The notes beneath the pieces are model-generated. The model saw only the letters and a list, made by a program, of their open reading frames with translations, did not search any database and was not told the origin of the DNA. A stretch of 53,188 bases of DNA from the NCBI GenBank assembly GCA_002081555.1, contig KV921178.1, forward strand, positions 1 to 53,188, given 5' to 3'. The translations under genes were made by a program, and so were the position numbers. Source of the stretch: Protostelium mycophagum. Taxonomy: Eukaryota; Evosea; Variosea; Protosteliida; Protosteliaceae. This document shows, in pieces, positions 1-12,214 of the stretch. How positions within the stretch are numbered: the stretch's first letter is position 1; every line of letters starts with the position of its first letter.

Positions 1-1224
1 TTTATTGCAAAAACATTGTGTACTTTTCGATTCTGCGTGTCATCCTTGCGCAGGCATCACAGAATCTTCGCGAATATTTTCATGAGTGCCATCTTTGACG
101 CCGCACGTCATGTGAGCTCAGACGAGGGAGCTCAAAAGTCGTATGTCTATGATGCCTACGTCTTTGGTGCGAATCAGACAGTGCACATTATGCAGCCACT
201 CCCTGTAAGGCTTCAAGCTCCAACCCCCTCCTCCCTTTTACACCCAGAGAAGTGAATGCAATCTCGATGCAAGCAACAGCTCGGACTTTTCTGGAAGGAT
301 GACGTCACCGCTTCCTCTGGTTACTGCCTGCCTCTCTTTAGACGGAAAAAAGATATTGTACTTCTCCCAGGATGACCAAAAGGAAGTAACCAAGGTTACG
401 GGGTTTGCATCTTCAACTGTACAAGTTCAGTTGCCATACAGTGCACCAACTGAGGCTGAACGAAGCTCTATAAAACAGTCTAAAACAATGCAAAGTCAGT
501 GATATTTTCGATTTCGTTTGACCAAAAGGAAGTAACCATGGTTACGGGGTTTGAACCCTCAACTGTAAAAGTTCAATTGCCATCACAGTGCACCAACTGA
601 GGCTAAACGAAGCTCTATGCTTCTCTTTAGATGAAAAAAATATTGTACTTCTCCCAGGATGACCAAAGGAAGTAACCATGGTTACGGGGTTTGAACCCTC
701 AACTGTACAAGTTCAATTGCCATCACAGTGCACCAACTGAGGCTAAACGAAGCTCTATAAAACAGTCTAAAACAATGCAAAGTCAGTGATATATTTTCGT
801 TTCGTTTATCTGTGAGTATGAAGACAGCATATAAAACGGCCGTCAACAGCCTGAACTGCAGTATTTTTTTGATGGACATAACTTCATGTGATTTGACTCC
901 AAACAAGTCGATAAACGTCCAATCGAAATATTTCAGATTTGTTAAAGACGTGTGTGTGGTATGTTGCTATCAACACCAGCCTTACAAAGTCAAAATACTC
1001 GAGAACAATTGTCTAACCCAGCTTCGCTTTGTTTGTAAACTTGTGGCCACAGCTTGCGCGTGACAGAAAATGGATGAATTTGTTTTCTCTCGAAAATTCG
1101 TCTTTTCGTTTTTCTTGTTGCAAAACGACCCACGCACCCACACAAGCAGATCTTAAGACAAGATACGCCACTGTTCACGTGGAATCGATTCAGCTCTTAT
1201 AGATAATACTTACGATTCAATCGA
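1..1224. other. Intergenic left flank, no supported gene
   Basis: I see no gene I can support here. Short open frames exist on both strands (for example ATG at 82 to a stop at 253-255, 58 codons) but none shows a recognisable domain. The stretch from about 332 to 812 is a local tandem duplication, listed separately. The upstream regulatory region of the GRAM-VASt gene must lie in its right part. Confidence 0.5.
332..812. repeat. Tandem direct repeat, two full and one partial copy
   Basis: A unit of about 190 bp starts with a tctctttaga(c/t)g(g)aaaaa segment, passes through the core gaagtaaccatggttacggg, and ends near caaagtcagtgatattttcg. Copy 1 is 332-519, a 5'-truncated copy 2 is 520-621, and copy 3 is 622 to about 812. 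The copies differ by only a few substitutions and one-base indels, so the duplication is recent. It has no transposase and no terminal inverted repeats that I can see. Confidence 0.85.
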
Positions 1225-4200
1225 ATGTCTGCACCAAGGATTGAAAAAGTTGAAAGAGAAGAGAAGGGAGAGTCTAGCTGGCACAGGTTAATCAATAATG
1301 TCAACGCTCATATAGAGAAGATAGCCCAACCACAAGGTTTGAATGCCACAAGGAATGTATTGGTCTGTCAAATTCATATAAACAGGTCCTTATAGAAATG
1401 GCTCGCCTCCGTCGGAGGGAATTCCTTCTCTTAACCAGTAAGTCTCTCATCAAAATAACATTTTGTTACCGATGGTTCATCATTGACTACCCCAAGATCT
1501 CCATTAAAAGCCGACGATCTGAAAAGAGGAAGCAAAAAGCCTGCATCATACGTAGAGTTACAAGAAACACAGGGAGAACCCATCCCGCTGCCTCTTCCTC
1601 TCAATAACGTCTGTGATTTCTTTCATTCTCGATCATATGATAAATCATTTTAATTTTTTTGGATTTGACGTGTACAGACATCCACCATTGTGGAAGTCCC
1701 TCCCGTCGACAAACCAGCTGTCGACTCCCCTCTTAAAATAAATCCACACGTACATCACACCTCTGGGCTCTCTGCCTCTGCAAATGTTTACTCTTCCAGA
1801 ACAAAAGAGGACTCCAGCGACAAAAATTCCGATTTTCGCGCTCAATTTAGCCTACCCAACGAGACCCCAATTTCAGGTGAATTTCCACGAAATTTCATGG
1901 ATATCTTGCGTAAAATTCTGAGAAAACTCGTGTAGATTTCATGTGTGCACTGGTGGACAGAATCCTTTACCAAGGAAGAATGTACATAACGGAGAATTAC
2001 ATTTGTTTCCACAGCTCTATTTCCCAGAAATCTACGGTACATTTCCTCGAATATTCTACACCTTACCATCTTTCCATGAAATTTCACTGAAATTTCACAG
2101 AAAATCATCCCGTTGAGTGAGGTGGTGGATTTACAGAAGAAATACACAGCAATCGTATTTCCTAACGGAATAGAAATTAAAACGCCCGACAAAGTGTTTA
2201 ACTTTACCTCTTTTCTGAGCCGTGATGAGACCTACGCCATCATCTACAACGTCTGGAAGGCCCACTTCAGGTCTGGATTTCGAATGAAAAACCGCTGAAA
2301 TTTCGTGGAAATCTGAGAGTTGTAGTAAGACACCGTTATTGAAGGAGAGGTTTGAAGAGATGGAGAGGCAAAGAGCTATCGCGGCACAAGAAGAAGGAAC
2401 TAATGGAGAAGAAGTAGATCTCCCCTATACCGAGGTGGGTTTTTTTCATTCCTTTGAAACCTGTCATCATATCGAGCATGATGATCAGCACGTCACATCT
2501 CATTTTTCACGACAAATACTGATGGGGAGGTCAGACTGGTACTGGCGCACATACATCCTCGTCTGGTAGACTGAGTTCCTCTAATGTGATCGATGTGAGC
2601 TCATCACCATCCTCTACATCGTTGTAGATTCTCATATTCGCAGGAATACCCACCAGAAGATCCCAACAAAAAGAGAAGCTCATCAAATGCTGATCTCGGC
2701 CTGGTACGTCTTCATCTCTGAATTCTGACTGAATTTTCGCTGAATTTTTGCAGAAAAATGCCAAATTAAAGCGTGGGCAGACCAATGCGCCGGCTCTTAT
2801 CGAAGTTCCCCAGACTACTCAAAACTCCGGCGACTCCGAAAACATATCTACCAGCCGTCAGACGGTTGTCACGCCACCTTCGGAGGAAAATGAATTAGCA
2901 CCTCCCATGGGAACCTGTCCCCATGGTTTCAGAAACGAATTCACAGACCAGGATTTTTTCGTGAAAAGCAAGGTGAAATTTCCCTGATTTCTCTATCACT
3001 TTCTAGGAATATTCTGGTGAGGGTGTTAATCGTTGTAGATCAACCTTCCGAACATAGATAAATTCTGGAGAGCTTTTGTCAAGGACGATTTTGCGCTGGA
3101 AGCGCAACATGCTCAAGGCTTAATCGGTGAGTATCTTTTATTATTTTTCATCATCATGACGTCATCACGATCCACCATCATCTTTTATTGAGATATCATA
3201 GATAACGTCCTCTCACCCTGGGTCATGTCCCCTTCTGGCTGCTGCTTGGAACGAGATCTCAACTTTGTCACATTGTTAAACAACAGACTGGGCCCGAAAT
3301 CCACACGCGTGACGTCATCACAGAGGTACATTTTCCTCGTAAATTTCGTCGAAAATTCATCGAAAGATCTCAGAAATTCGAGACGAGATGGAGGTATCTT
3401 CTGATGTGTTGAAGGTGCTACCTGAAGTCCGCCAATAATTTGTGCTGGGAATGTTCGGTTGTCAGCCATGACGTTCCTTACGGCGATTCTTTCCATATCA
3501 GGACGCTAATTAACGCGACGCATAACGGTGATGATGGAGTAATCGTCCAAATCGGTTCCATCTTAAAATGGACTAAGTCCGTGTGGGGCATGAAAGGTCG
3601 GTAAAATTTCCGGGGATAATTCTGGGAAAGTTCTCTGAAAATTCTAGGACTCATCGAGAAATTCGCGCAGGAGAATAACAGAAATTTCGCGAATAAGATG
3701 TTGATCTTGATGGACCAAAAAGTCACTTCTGGAGGTGTTCCGGTAACACCAATTATACACAAAGAAACTGCACAAGCTTTGAGACCCAGAGCCTCCTCCA
3801 TCGCACCCCCAGCAGCTGTCGTAAGTGCTCGAAATTTCCTCGAAATTTCCATCCCCGTCTATCTAGTGATACCTGTCACATTGAAATCTCGCTGAAGTTT
3901 CACAGTCTGTCAGCTCACCCAGGGTGACAACTGTCCACACAACCCCCGTCAATCTAAGATCCTCCGCAATCTCTTCCCGGGCAGACCCCAGCACGAATTG
4001 GTTAGACCAACTTCCCAGGAGCAAGATCATCGGGATATCGTGCATAGTGTACATATTGACTATATTGCCTCTATGGCTATATGCGAGATCGAGCAGCAGA
4101 AGAGCTCACATCTCTCAAAAGTGAGTTTTTAGACATTAGTTATCGATCGGTGTGGTTCTATTTTATAAATTAACAGAATATTATACTTGTGGTCATCTCT

Positions 4201-4731
4201 GCAGCTCTGCTGCAGAATCTCACAGCACTATCTTTGGGTCTGATTATTGTGCTATAAATAGAACAGTTTTACCGCAAAATCAATCTCTTAAAAAAATTCT
4301 GTTGTGATCGTTGTAGACACGCCTAATTTACGTAGGGTCGCCGAGGGACTTGCAGACCGCCTCGCTTTCTTGGAAAATTTCCTCTCAACAGACCCTCACA
4401 GGCCCGGGAAATTTGAAGAATTGAGGCAGTCTTGGCGAGTCACTTCTGACGTCGCCGGAAAATTCAACAAGATCGAATCTGAGATCCGTCGACTGTCTTC
4501 CCAGGTATGACGTCATCACCCACACTCTGGGGTCAAACTAATGAGATGTCGCAGGTGACCACCATGAGGGAAGATGTCTTGCCTGGATTATTGTACAACA
4601 GCGAAAGTGAGATCGATTGGCTGTTCTGGCTGGTTGTAGTGGCGCTCCTGTCTGCTGCAACCTACTTCTTGGTGATTAAGAGGAGAGAGCGAAATATCGT
4701 CAGTACAGAAGTGCACAGCAAAATTGATTAA
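1225..4731 (+). CDS. GRAM-VASt domain sterol-transfer protein (Lam/GRAMD1/Aster type), 17 or so exons
   Basis: The protein is roughly 780 residues. The ATG at 1225 follows an upstream region without in-frame extension. After a Pro/Ser-rich leader comes a GRAM domain (exons about 1680-2270) with DFRAQFSLPNE, GRMYITENYICFHS, KKYTAIVFPNGIEI and FTSFLSRDETY. A low-complexity linker follows, then a VASt (START-like) domain (about 2970-3600) with INLPNIDKFWRAFV, NRLGPKSTRVTSSQ, VSHDVPYGDSFHIR and LKWTKSVWGMKG. Two hydrophobic segments follow: IIGISCIVYILTILPLWLYA (about 4030-4085) and LFWLVVVALLSAATYFLVI (about 4621-4680). In known families GRAM binds anionic lipid or cholesterol, VASt carries sterol, and the TM anchors the protein in the ER at contact sites. 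Function in ER-plasma membrane sterol transfer is inferred from architecture. Its introns share a GAAATTTC motif. Confidence 0.85.
4199..4215. repeat. Intronic perfect hairpin, TCT loop
   Basis: Seven-base arms CTGCAGC / GCTGCAG around a TCT loop. It lies in the longest intron (about 4122-4315) of the GRAM-VASt gene and belongs to the dispersed intronic hairpin family. Confidence 0.8.
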
Positions 4732-5245
4732 TAAATAGAACATCATGTCAGAAGGATTTGATTTGATTCTCTTTTATCTTCTTGTTCGTTGTGTGTCGAA
4801 AAATGTGAATTCATTTTGCGATGAAAGTCCAATCATAGTGTGAGCATTGTCCTTGTGAATGTTTAGTACGGTTGTAACGATTATGTTCCTTCTTCCCCAT
4901 CAAGTTCCAAGACTTTCCTAATCTCTTTATGTTTGATACGATCCTTTGGTCATCATGGCTTGAAGAAAGGCCCAAGATCACAAAGATGATTTCGAAGATC
5001 AGCGATGCGGAATTTGGCGGGAGAGATTTACGTACTTCCCTCGTTGGTAAGATTAAACCGACCGGAGAGCTCGCTTTTTCGCGTGGCATAACCGCCAAAA
5101 TTTTCAATTTCGGATTGAAGCAAATCAAAAGGGAAAGAAACTCCTCGTCAACACACTCAAATCAACAAGGTATAAAATGTTTCAACGTCAAGCCCTCTGT
5201 GCCTTTTGAACCAATGAGGATGTGCAGTGATCTGATCTTCTGCAG
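4732..5245. promoter_or_regulatory. H2B upstream region with TATA box
   Basis: A 514-bp gene-free stretch between the GRAM-VASt stop and the H2B ATG. A TATA-like TATAAAAT lies at 5171-5178, 68 bp before the start codon, and a CCAAT pentamer at 5211-5215. The position fits a canonical histone promoter. No other element is evident. Confidence 0.5.
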
Positions 5246-5674
5246 ATGCCCAGCAAAGCCGAGAAGTCACCCAGCAGCAAGGGAGGAAAGTCCCCCAAGA
5301 CCGCCTCTAAGACCCCCAAGGCCGCCAAGAAGTCCTCTGAGGACAAGGAGTCCTCTGGAAAGAAGGGAAACAAGAAGAGACAGAGCAACTCTTACAGCTC
5401 TTACATCTACAAGGTGTTGAAGCAAGTCCACAGTGACACCGGTATCTCTAAGAAGGCCATGGTCATCATGGACAACTTTATCAACGACATCTTTGAGCGT
5501 ATCGCCGTCGAAGCTGGAAAGCTCGCCTCTTACAACAAGAAGCACACTCTGTCTTCCAGAGAAATCCAGACTGCCGTCCGTCTCATCCTCCCTGGAGAAC
5601 TTGCCAAGCACGCCGTTTCTGAAGGAACCAAGGCTGTGACCAAGTACAACTCCTCTCACACCAGCTCCGAGTAA
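5246..5674 (+). CDS. H2B: Histone H2B
   Basis: A 142-residue core histone encoded without introns, unlike most neighbours. The Lys/Ser/Pro-rich N-terminal tail (about residues 1-45, several SPxK-like steps) precedes the histone fold: [14 protein letters not shown], then [53 protein letters not shown] and the C-terminal helix ending in [12 protein letters not shown]. The conserved C-terminal KYNSS region holds the lysine that is monoubiquitinated in other eukaryotes. It pairs with H2A in the nucleosome. The ATG at 5246 gives the expected length. A 16-nt stem-loop lies 35 nt after the TAA. Confidence 0.97.
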   Translation: MPSKAEKSPSSKGGKSPKTASKTPKAAKKSSEDKESSGKKGNKKRQSNSYSSYIYKVLKQVHSDTGISKKAMVIMDNFINDIFERIAVEAGKLASYNKKHTLSSREIQTAVRLILPGELAKHAVSEGTKAVTKYNSSHTSSE

Positions 5675-5709
5675 AGCAGTTTCTAGACCATCATCCCTAC
5701 AAAAACAAC

Positions 5710-5725
5710 GGTGTTATTCAACACC
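5710..5725 (+). promoter_or_regulatory. Candidate histone mRNA 3' stem-loop
   Basis: GGTGTT-ATTC-AACACC: a perfect 6-bp stem with a 4-nt loop, 35 nt downstream of the H2B stop codon. This matches the geometry of the replication-dependent histone 3' stem-loop, which opens with GG, closes with CC and has a U-A pair under the loop. It is A/C-rich on both sides. An alternative 9-bp stem (5706-5714 with 5728-5736) overlaps it. Confidence 0.55.
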
Positions 5726-5914
5726 ACACACCGTTGCATTCGGACCCCCTTTTATATAAATCGTTTGCATTATCTGGTTATTTGGATTATATATCACTTG
5801 TTCAAGACATTCGCTAATCTTTGTATTTAAAAATCAGAGAAGTTCGTTGTGGCGGTTATTTTTTCTATCGTGGATGACGCGACACAACTTTCCCTTCACA
5901 AACGAATCAACCAC

Positions 5915-7118
5915 ATGGTGAGTGTCGGAATGAGCAAGAGAGTCGTTTATAGCTATATAGGCTGACAACTCTCCTACGAAGGCAGAGGAAAGAGGACGTT
6001 CCCCTTCACCGACTAAAGTTAGAGAACCCTCACCAATGGACTCTTCTCCTCGAAAATCCTCTCCGCAGAGAAGATCCAGATCGCGCTCTCGCTCTCCTTC
6101 TCCAAGTCGTAGAAGATCCGACAAAAATGATTCGAGTTCAATGTAAGTCTGCTATAACGGCATGATTTTTTCGCTCATGCCTGAATTGACAGTGAGACTC
6201 TGTATGTTTCCAATTTGACCCTCGATACAACCGATGAACAGTTAGATGAAAAGTTTGCCAAGTTTGGTAAGGTGAGCTCTCCATTTACACTAAATTCGCA
6301 GTAATGTATGCAGCTAGTAAGCGCCAAGGTTCTCAGAGATCCCCGAAGTGGAGATTCAAGAGGTTTCGCCTTCGTTAAGTATGAGAGCGCAGCCGATGCC
6401 AACGAAGCTATAAAAGAACTGGATCGCACCACTTTGAATGGCAATATCTTGACAATCGACAAGGTGAGCTAAACATTTTCATCGTTTCATGTTTTTTCGG
6501 CAGTCCTCCAGGAATTTAACGAGAGGTAGAGGGCTGCTGAAATAAACAACATGCATCTCTCCATGTTACAACACATTTCACCCGCGACAACGCGATGTTC
6601 ATAGACAACAAGAAAGACTCTTCAAGAACAAGTGATTCACGATATTCCTCAGGCTAAAAGACAGAGAGAGAGGTCTCCCACACCAGGAAGATATTTGGGA
6701 AGAGGAAAACCAGGCAGAGGTACAACTGTTCCAATAATCACATGGGCTAACCAATCTAGATGACAGATATGGCTCTCATGATGGAAGATCATCACCCAGA
6801 TATAGATCTTCTCCTTACAATGATCGCAACAGGTTTGTACAGTAAACATCATGAAAAACATCCCCTAATGACACCATCAGATATGACAGCAGGAGCAGCC
6901 CTTCTTACGACAGAAGAAGAGATGACAGAGATAGAAGGGACGACAGAGACAGAAGAGATGACAGAGACAGAAGAGATGATCGCGATAGGAGAGACAGAGA
7001 TCGAAGAGATGACAGAGACTCTAGAAGAGATGACAGAGACTCTAGAAGAGATGACAGAGACAGAAGAGATGATCGCGACAGAGACTCCAAAAGGGAAGAG
7101 AGGAGAGACGACAGATAG
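5915..7118 (+). CDS. tra2: Transformer-2-like RS-RRM-RS splicing regulator
   Basis: The first exon holds only the ATG (5915-5917); a 64-nt intron follows. The mature protein has an N-terminal RS region (RRSRSRSRSPSPSRRR), one RRM with RNP2 LYVSNL and RNP1 RGFAFVKY, then a linker ERSPTPGRYLGRG and a long C-terminal Arg/Asp/Ser tract. A TPTPGxYxGR linker right after the RRM flanked by RS domains is the hallmark of Tra2 proteins, which bind GAA-rich exonic enhancers and recruit the spliceosome in the nucleus. The C-terminal tract is built from a repeated RRDDRD unit encoded by near-identical 15-21-nt repeats (about 6910-7090). The intron 6464-6652 is about three times longer than the others and contains a candidate poison exon. 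The gene is convergent with the next one, with a 57-bp gap. Confidence 0.85.
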
Positions 7119-7175
7119 GGCCCATTAAATGATATATTAAAGCAGAATAAAGATAACACAAAGGGATTATTCATT

Positions 7176-9496
7176 TCAGTCGAAGAGTCCCTTAGAGGCT
7201 GTCTTTGGCTTTGATTGTTGGTTGATGTAATCATCAAAGTTGAAGTCAAAAGTCCCGGCTCCAACCTGCATCGTAAGATTAAAAATGTACTAATTGGAGG
7301 GTACTAACATCTTTGCTTGCAGGCTTCTTGCTCTGAGAACCACCGACCATTGTGGAAGAAAACAAGTCATCAAAAGCGTCTGCCTGAGAGGTGTTTAGAA
7401 TGCATCATCAAATGGGTTAATTACCTTCTTGGCGGGAGCTGATGAAAAGAGGTCATCCTCTATCTTGATGGTAGACTTCTTTGCCGCTGAAGTACGAGCC
7501 TCAAATTTGTTGAGAGAATCGCTGGTGTCTAAACTGCGACACCAACATTAGTTTGACATGAAAAGAATGCATCACTGCATCGTCTTACCCTCCAAACACG
7601 GAAGAATTTTTGTTGTCTGGTGAATCCAAGCTTGATTTTCCAAAAGGGTTAGAACCAAACAAGTCATCATCGTCAAACAACTAAGAAGTCAGTCTGATAT
7701 GGCTGGATTCGTCTTACCGTCTTCTTCTTGACTTGTGCTTTCTCTTCTTTCACCGCTGAAGATCCAGGTCCCCTCCTGCATTTTGTCATCACAAAATCAT
7801 GATGACGATGATTACGATATGCTGAAATCAGAGGACGGCGCGAACAAATCGTCTTCTTCTCCTGTCAGTGCGTGGTCTGCGCGTGATAGGCTCTATTTAC
7901 TGTGAGAAGTATAAAGAGGTGATGAGATCATACCTTGAGTGTGTCCTCTGAAAGAGACGAGTTGTTTGTGCGCTTCGCGGCTCTGTCTCTCTCCTCCTTC
8001 TGCTTCCTCTCTTTCTCTGTTGCTTCTTTTCTTGCTTTTTCGGCCTCCTGGGCTTGAGCTTTTTCTTGTGCTGCTTTTTTCTGCAGAAATTATTAACCAA
8101 AAAATTCAATTTTTCGTCGAAAAATAGAAAAAAAAGAAATTCCCGCTCACCTTTTCCTCTTCTGCAGCTTTTTTTTCTTCGTTTTCTTTGTTCTGTATGA
8201 TTTAATTTATTTCGTGAAATTATAAATTGTATCACCTTCTCTTCCTCCTTTTTCTTTTGTTCCGCCTCCTTTTTAGATTTCTCCGCCTCCTTTTTAGATT
8301 TCTCCGCCTCCTTCTTTGCCTCCTCCGCTTCCTTCTTCTCGTTTGAGATCTTCAGCTTCTCTGCCTCTTTGGCCAAGTTCTCTGCGTCCTTTGCCCTCTG
8401 CTCCTCTTCCCTCGCTCTCCTGTTGTCCTCTTCAATTCTTTCGAGCTCCTCCTTCTTCATTTCAGCGGAATAAAACTTGGTTATCTTGTATTGAGGAACA
8501 AGAATAATTATTGTAATAAATTTTAATTCGGGCAAAAGAATGGTGAATTCGAGAAAAATTATTTTGTACAAGAGATTGTTTCATGTTGAATATTGAAATA
8601 AAAATAAATTCAATAGAATTAACGGCTCACTCTCTCCTTTCTTGCAGCTTCCTCGAGGATTGCCCTTTCCTCTTCTTCTTTGGCGATCATCTCTGCTCTT
8701 GTCGCATTGAACAACGCACGATCTGCCTCCTTCTTTGCCTCGATGTCCTCTCTCTCTGATCTCTTTACACGTCATCACTCATCCATTTCCGAATTGATGA
8801 TTCACCTGCTTAGCTAACAACTTCTCTCTGGCCTCTTTATCGATTTGTAACTGGGTTATTCTTTCCTCCTCCTTTCTCTTCTTTTCTTCTTCAGCTCTGG
8901 CAGCAGCCTTTGCCTCTTCGGGATTTTCACCGGCGGCGAGTCTTCTGGCTTGGTCTCTCTCTTCATCTGTCACCTCACTAATCGATAATGAGATCATTTT
9001 TATGTTTGATTTTACTCACGCGCCATCCAGTAGCTCTAGTTTGGGACATTTGGAGATGATGAAGCTGAAGGATCAGTAGGTGGTTGTTTTCCTGATCATG
9101 ATTTGATTACCTTCTGTAATTGGCAGTCTTGCACACTTGACAACCAGTGAATTTGATCTCTTTCAGATTGGGAGCTTCGAATAATTCTGGGGACTTGTTA
9201 GTGTTACGAATTTACATATCTGACACTCACTTTCTATGTCTCTCTGGAATCGGAAGTAATTGCCGCTGTGAATGGTCAGACTAAATAGGCTGATGTCTTC
9301 TATTGTACCTGAAGTCAACTTTCTCGAGCTCAACCATTCTTGCAAAACTGCCCAACTCATCAATCTGCTTGCTGATAATACTGAGTTCTTTTGTTGTTCC
9401 AACATCAACTCTCTACATCACGTCAGCAATGATCAGCCATAACGGCATCACCTTTCCCAACTTGGAACTCAGATTCTCTAGTGTAAGTTTGACCAT
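7176..9496 (-). CDS. Leucine-rich repeat / long coiled-coil protein with DDLF and NPF motifs
   Basis: Multi-exon on the minus strand, ATG at 9494-9496. Part 1 (about 9000-9496) is a short LRR block: MVKLTLENLSSKLGK, ISKQIDELGSFARMVELEKV, then DFSGNYFRF after a 43-nt intron, APNLKEIKFTGC and CPKLELLDG. Part 2 (about 7930-9000) is a Glu/Lys/Arg/Ala coiled coil with KKEAEKS units repeated. Part 3 (about 7176-7900) is an acidic tail with DDLFAPSS, DDDLFGSNPFGKS, EDDLFSSAP and DDLFSSTM, ending SKGLFD. DLF and NPF tripeptides in other proteins bind clathrin adaptors and EH domains, which suggests an endocytic or trafficking scaffold. That role is inference; I do not recognise an orthologue. Confidence 0.75.
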
Positions 9497-9901
9497 CTCG
9501 CCTTCCGATCGAAAAATAATGACGATGACGATGTACAAATGATTATTCCCGATTTATTGGAAATTCTTGGTGTTTAGCGAATAAAAAAAGGACAAGATAT
9601 CAAATCCTCTTCTCTCATGTACTTATTGAATTTAATTCCTGATCTTTTGCTGGTGAAAAAAATTAATGATAATTTTTCATAAAAATTAATATACTGATGT
9701 CTTCATTATTATCGATTTTCAGTGTATATCAGATGACTGCTGTTCAGAACAATGGATTTATAATGCAAAAATGAGTTCCTCCGACGGAATCGGACCTCCG
9801 AAAATGGATTTCGCCGAAGTCGATTACAATCGTCATCACTCGTCCAACTTTTTGGCATTATTAGGCAGAGTCGCTCGACACCATTTTCAACAGATCACGT
9901 G
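9497..9901. promoter_or_regulatory. Divergent promoter region
   Basis: About 400 bp between two divergently transcribed genes. It is AT-rich at 9580-9720. A 43-codon ATG frame (9770-9901, + strand) ends just before the glutathione reductase leader and could be an upstream ORF. Nothing else is supported. Confidence 0.35.
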
Positions 9902-12145
<2,244 letters not shown>

Positions 12146-12214
12146 AGAAAGTTACATTGTCATAAAAGTGGTCTCGTCGACCTCCGTTTTCATTTTTTTC
12201 TTGTAGAATGAGGC

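Noticed and set aside
812-1063. 83-codon + frame
   Set aside because: No ATG at its start, begins inside the tandem repeat, no recognisable feature.
5267-5659. Open frame antisense to H2B
   Set aside because: Mirror of a conserved, codon-biased histone gene; no domain.
6905-7264. Long Ser/Leu-rich open frame on the minus strand
   Set aside because: It is the antisense shadow of the RRDDRD repeat of the Tra2-like gene; repeats keep several frames open.
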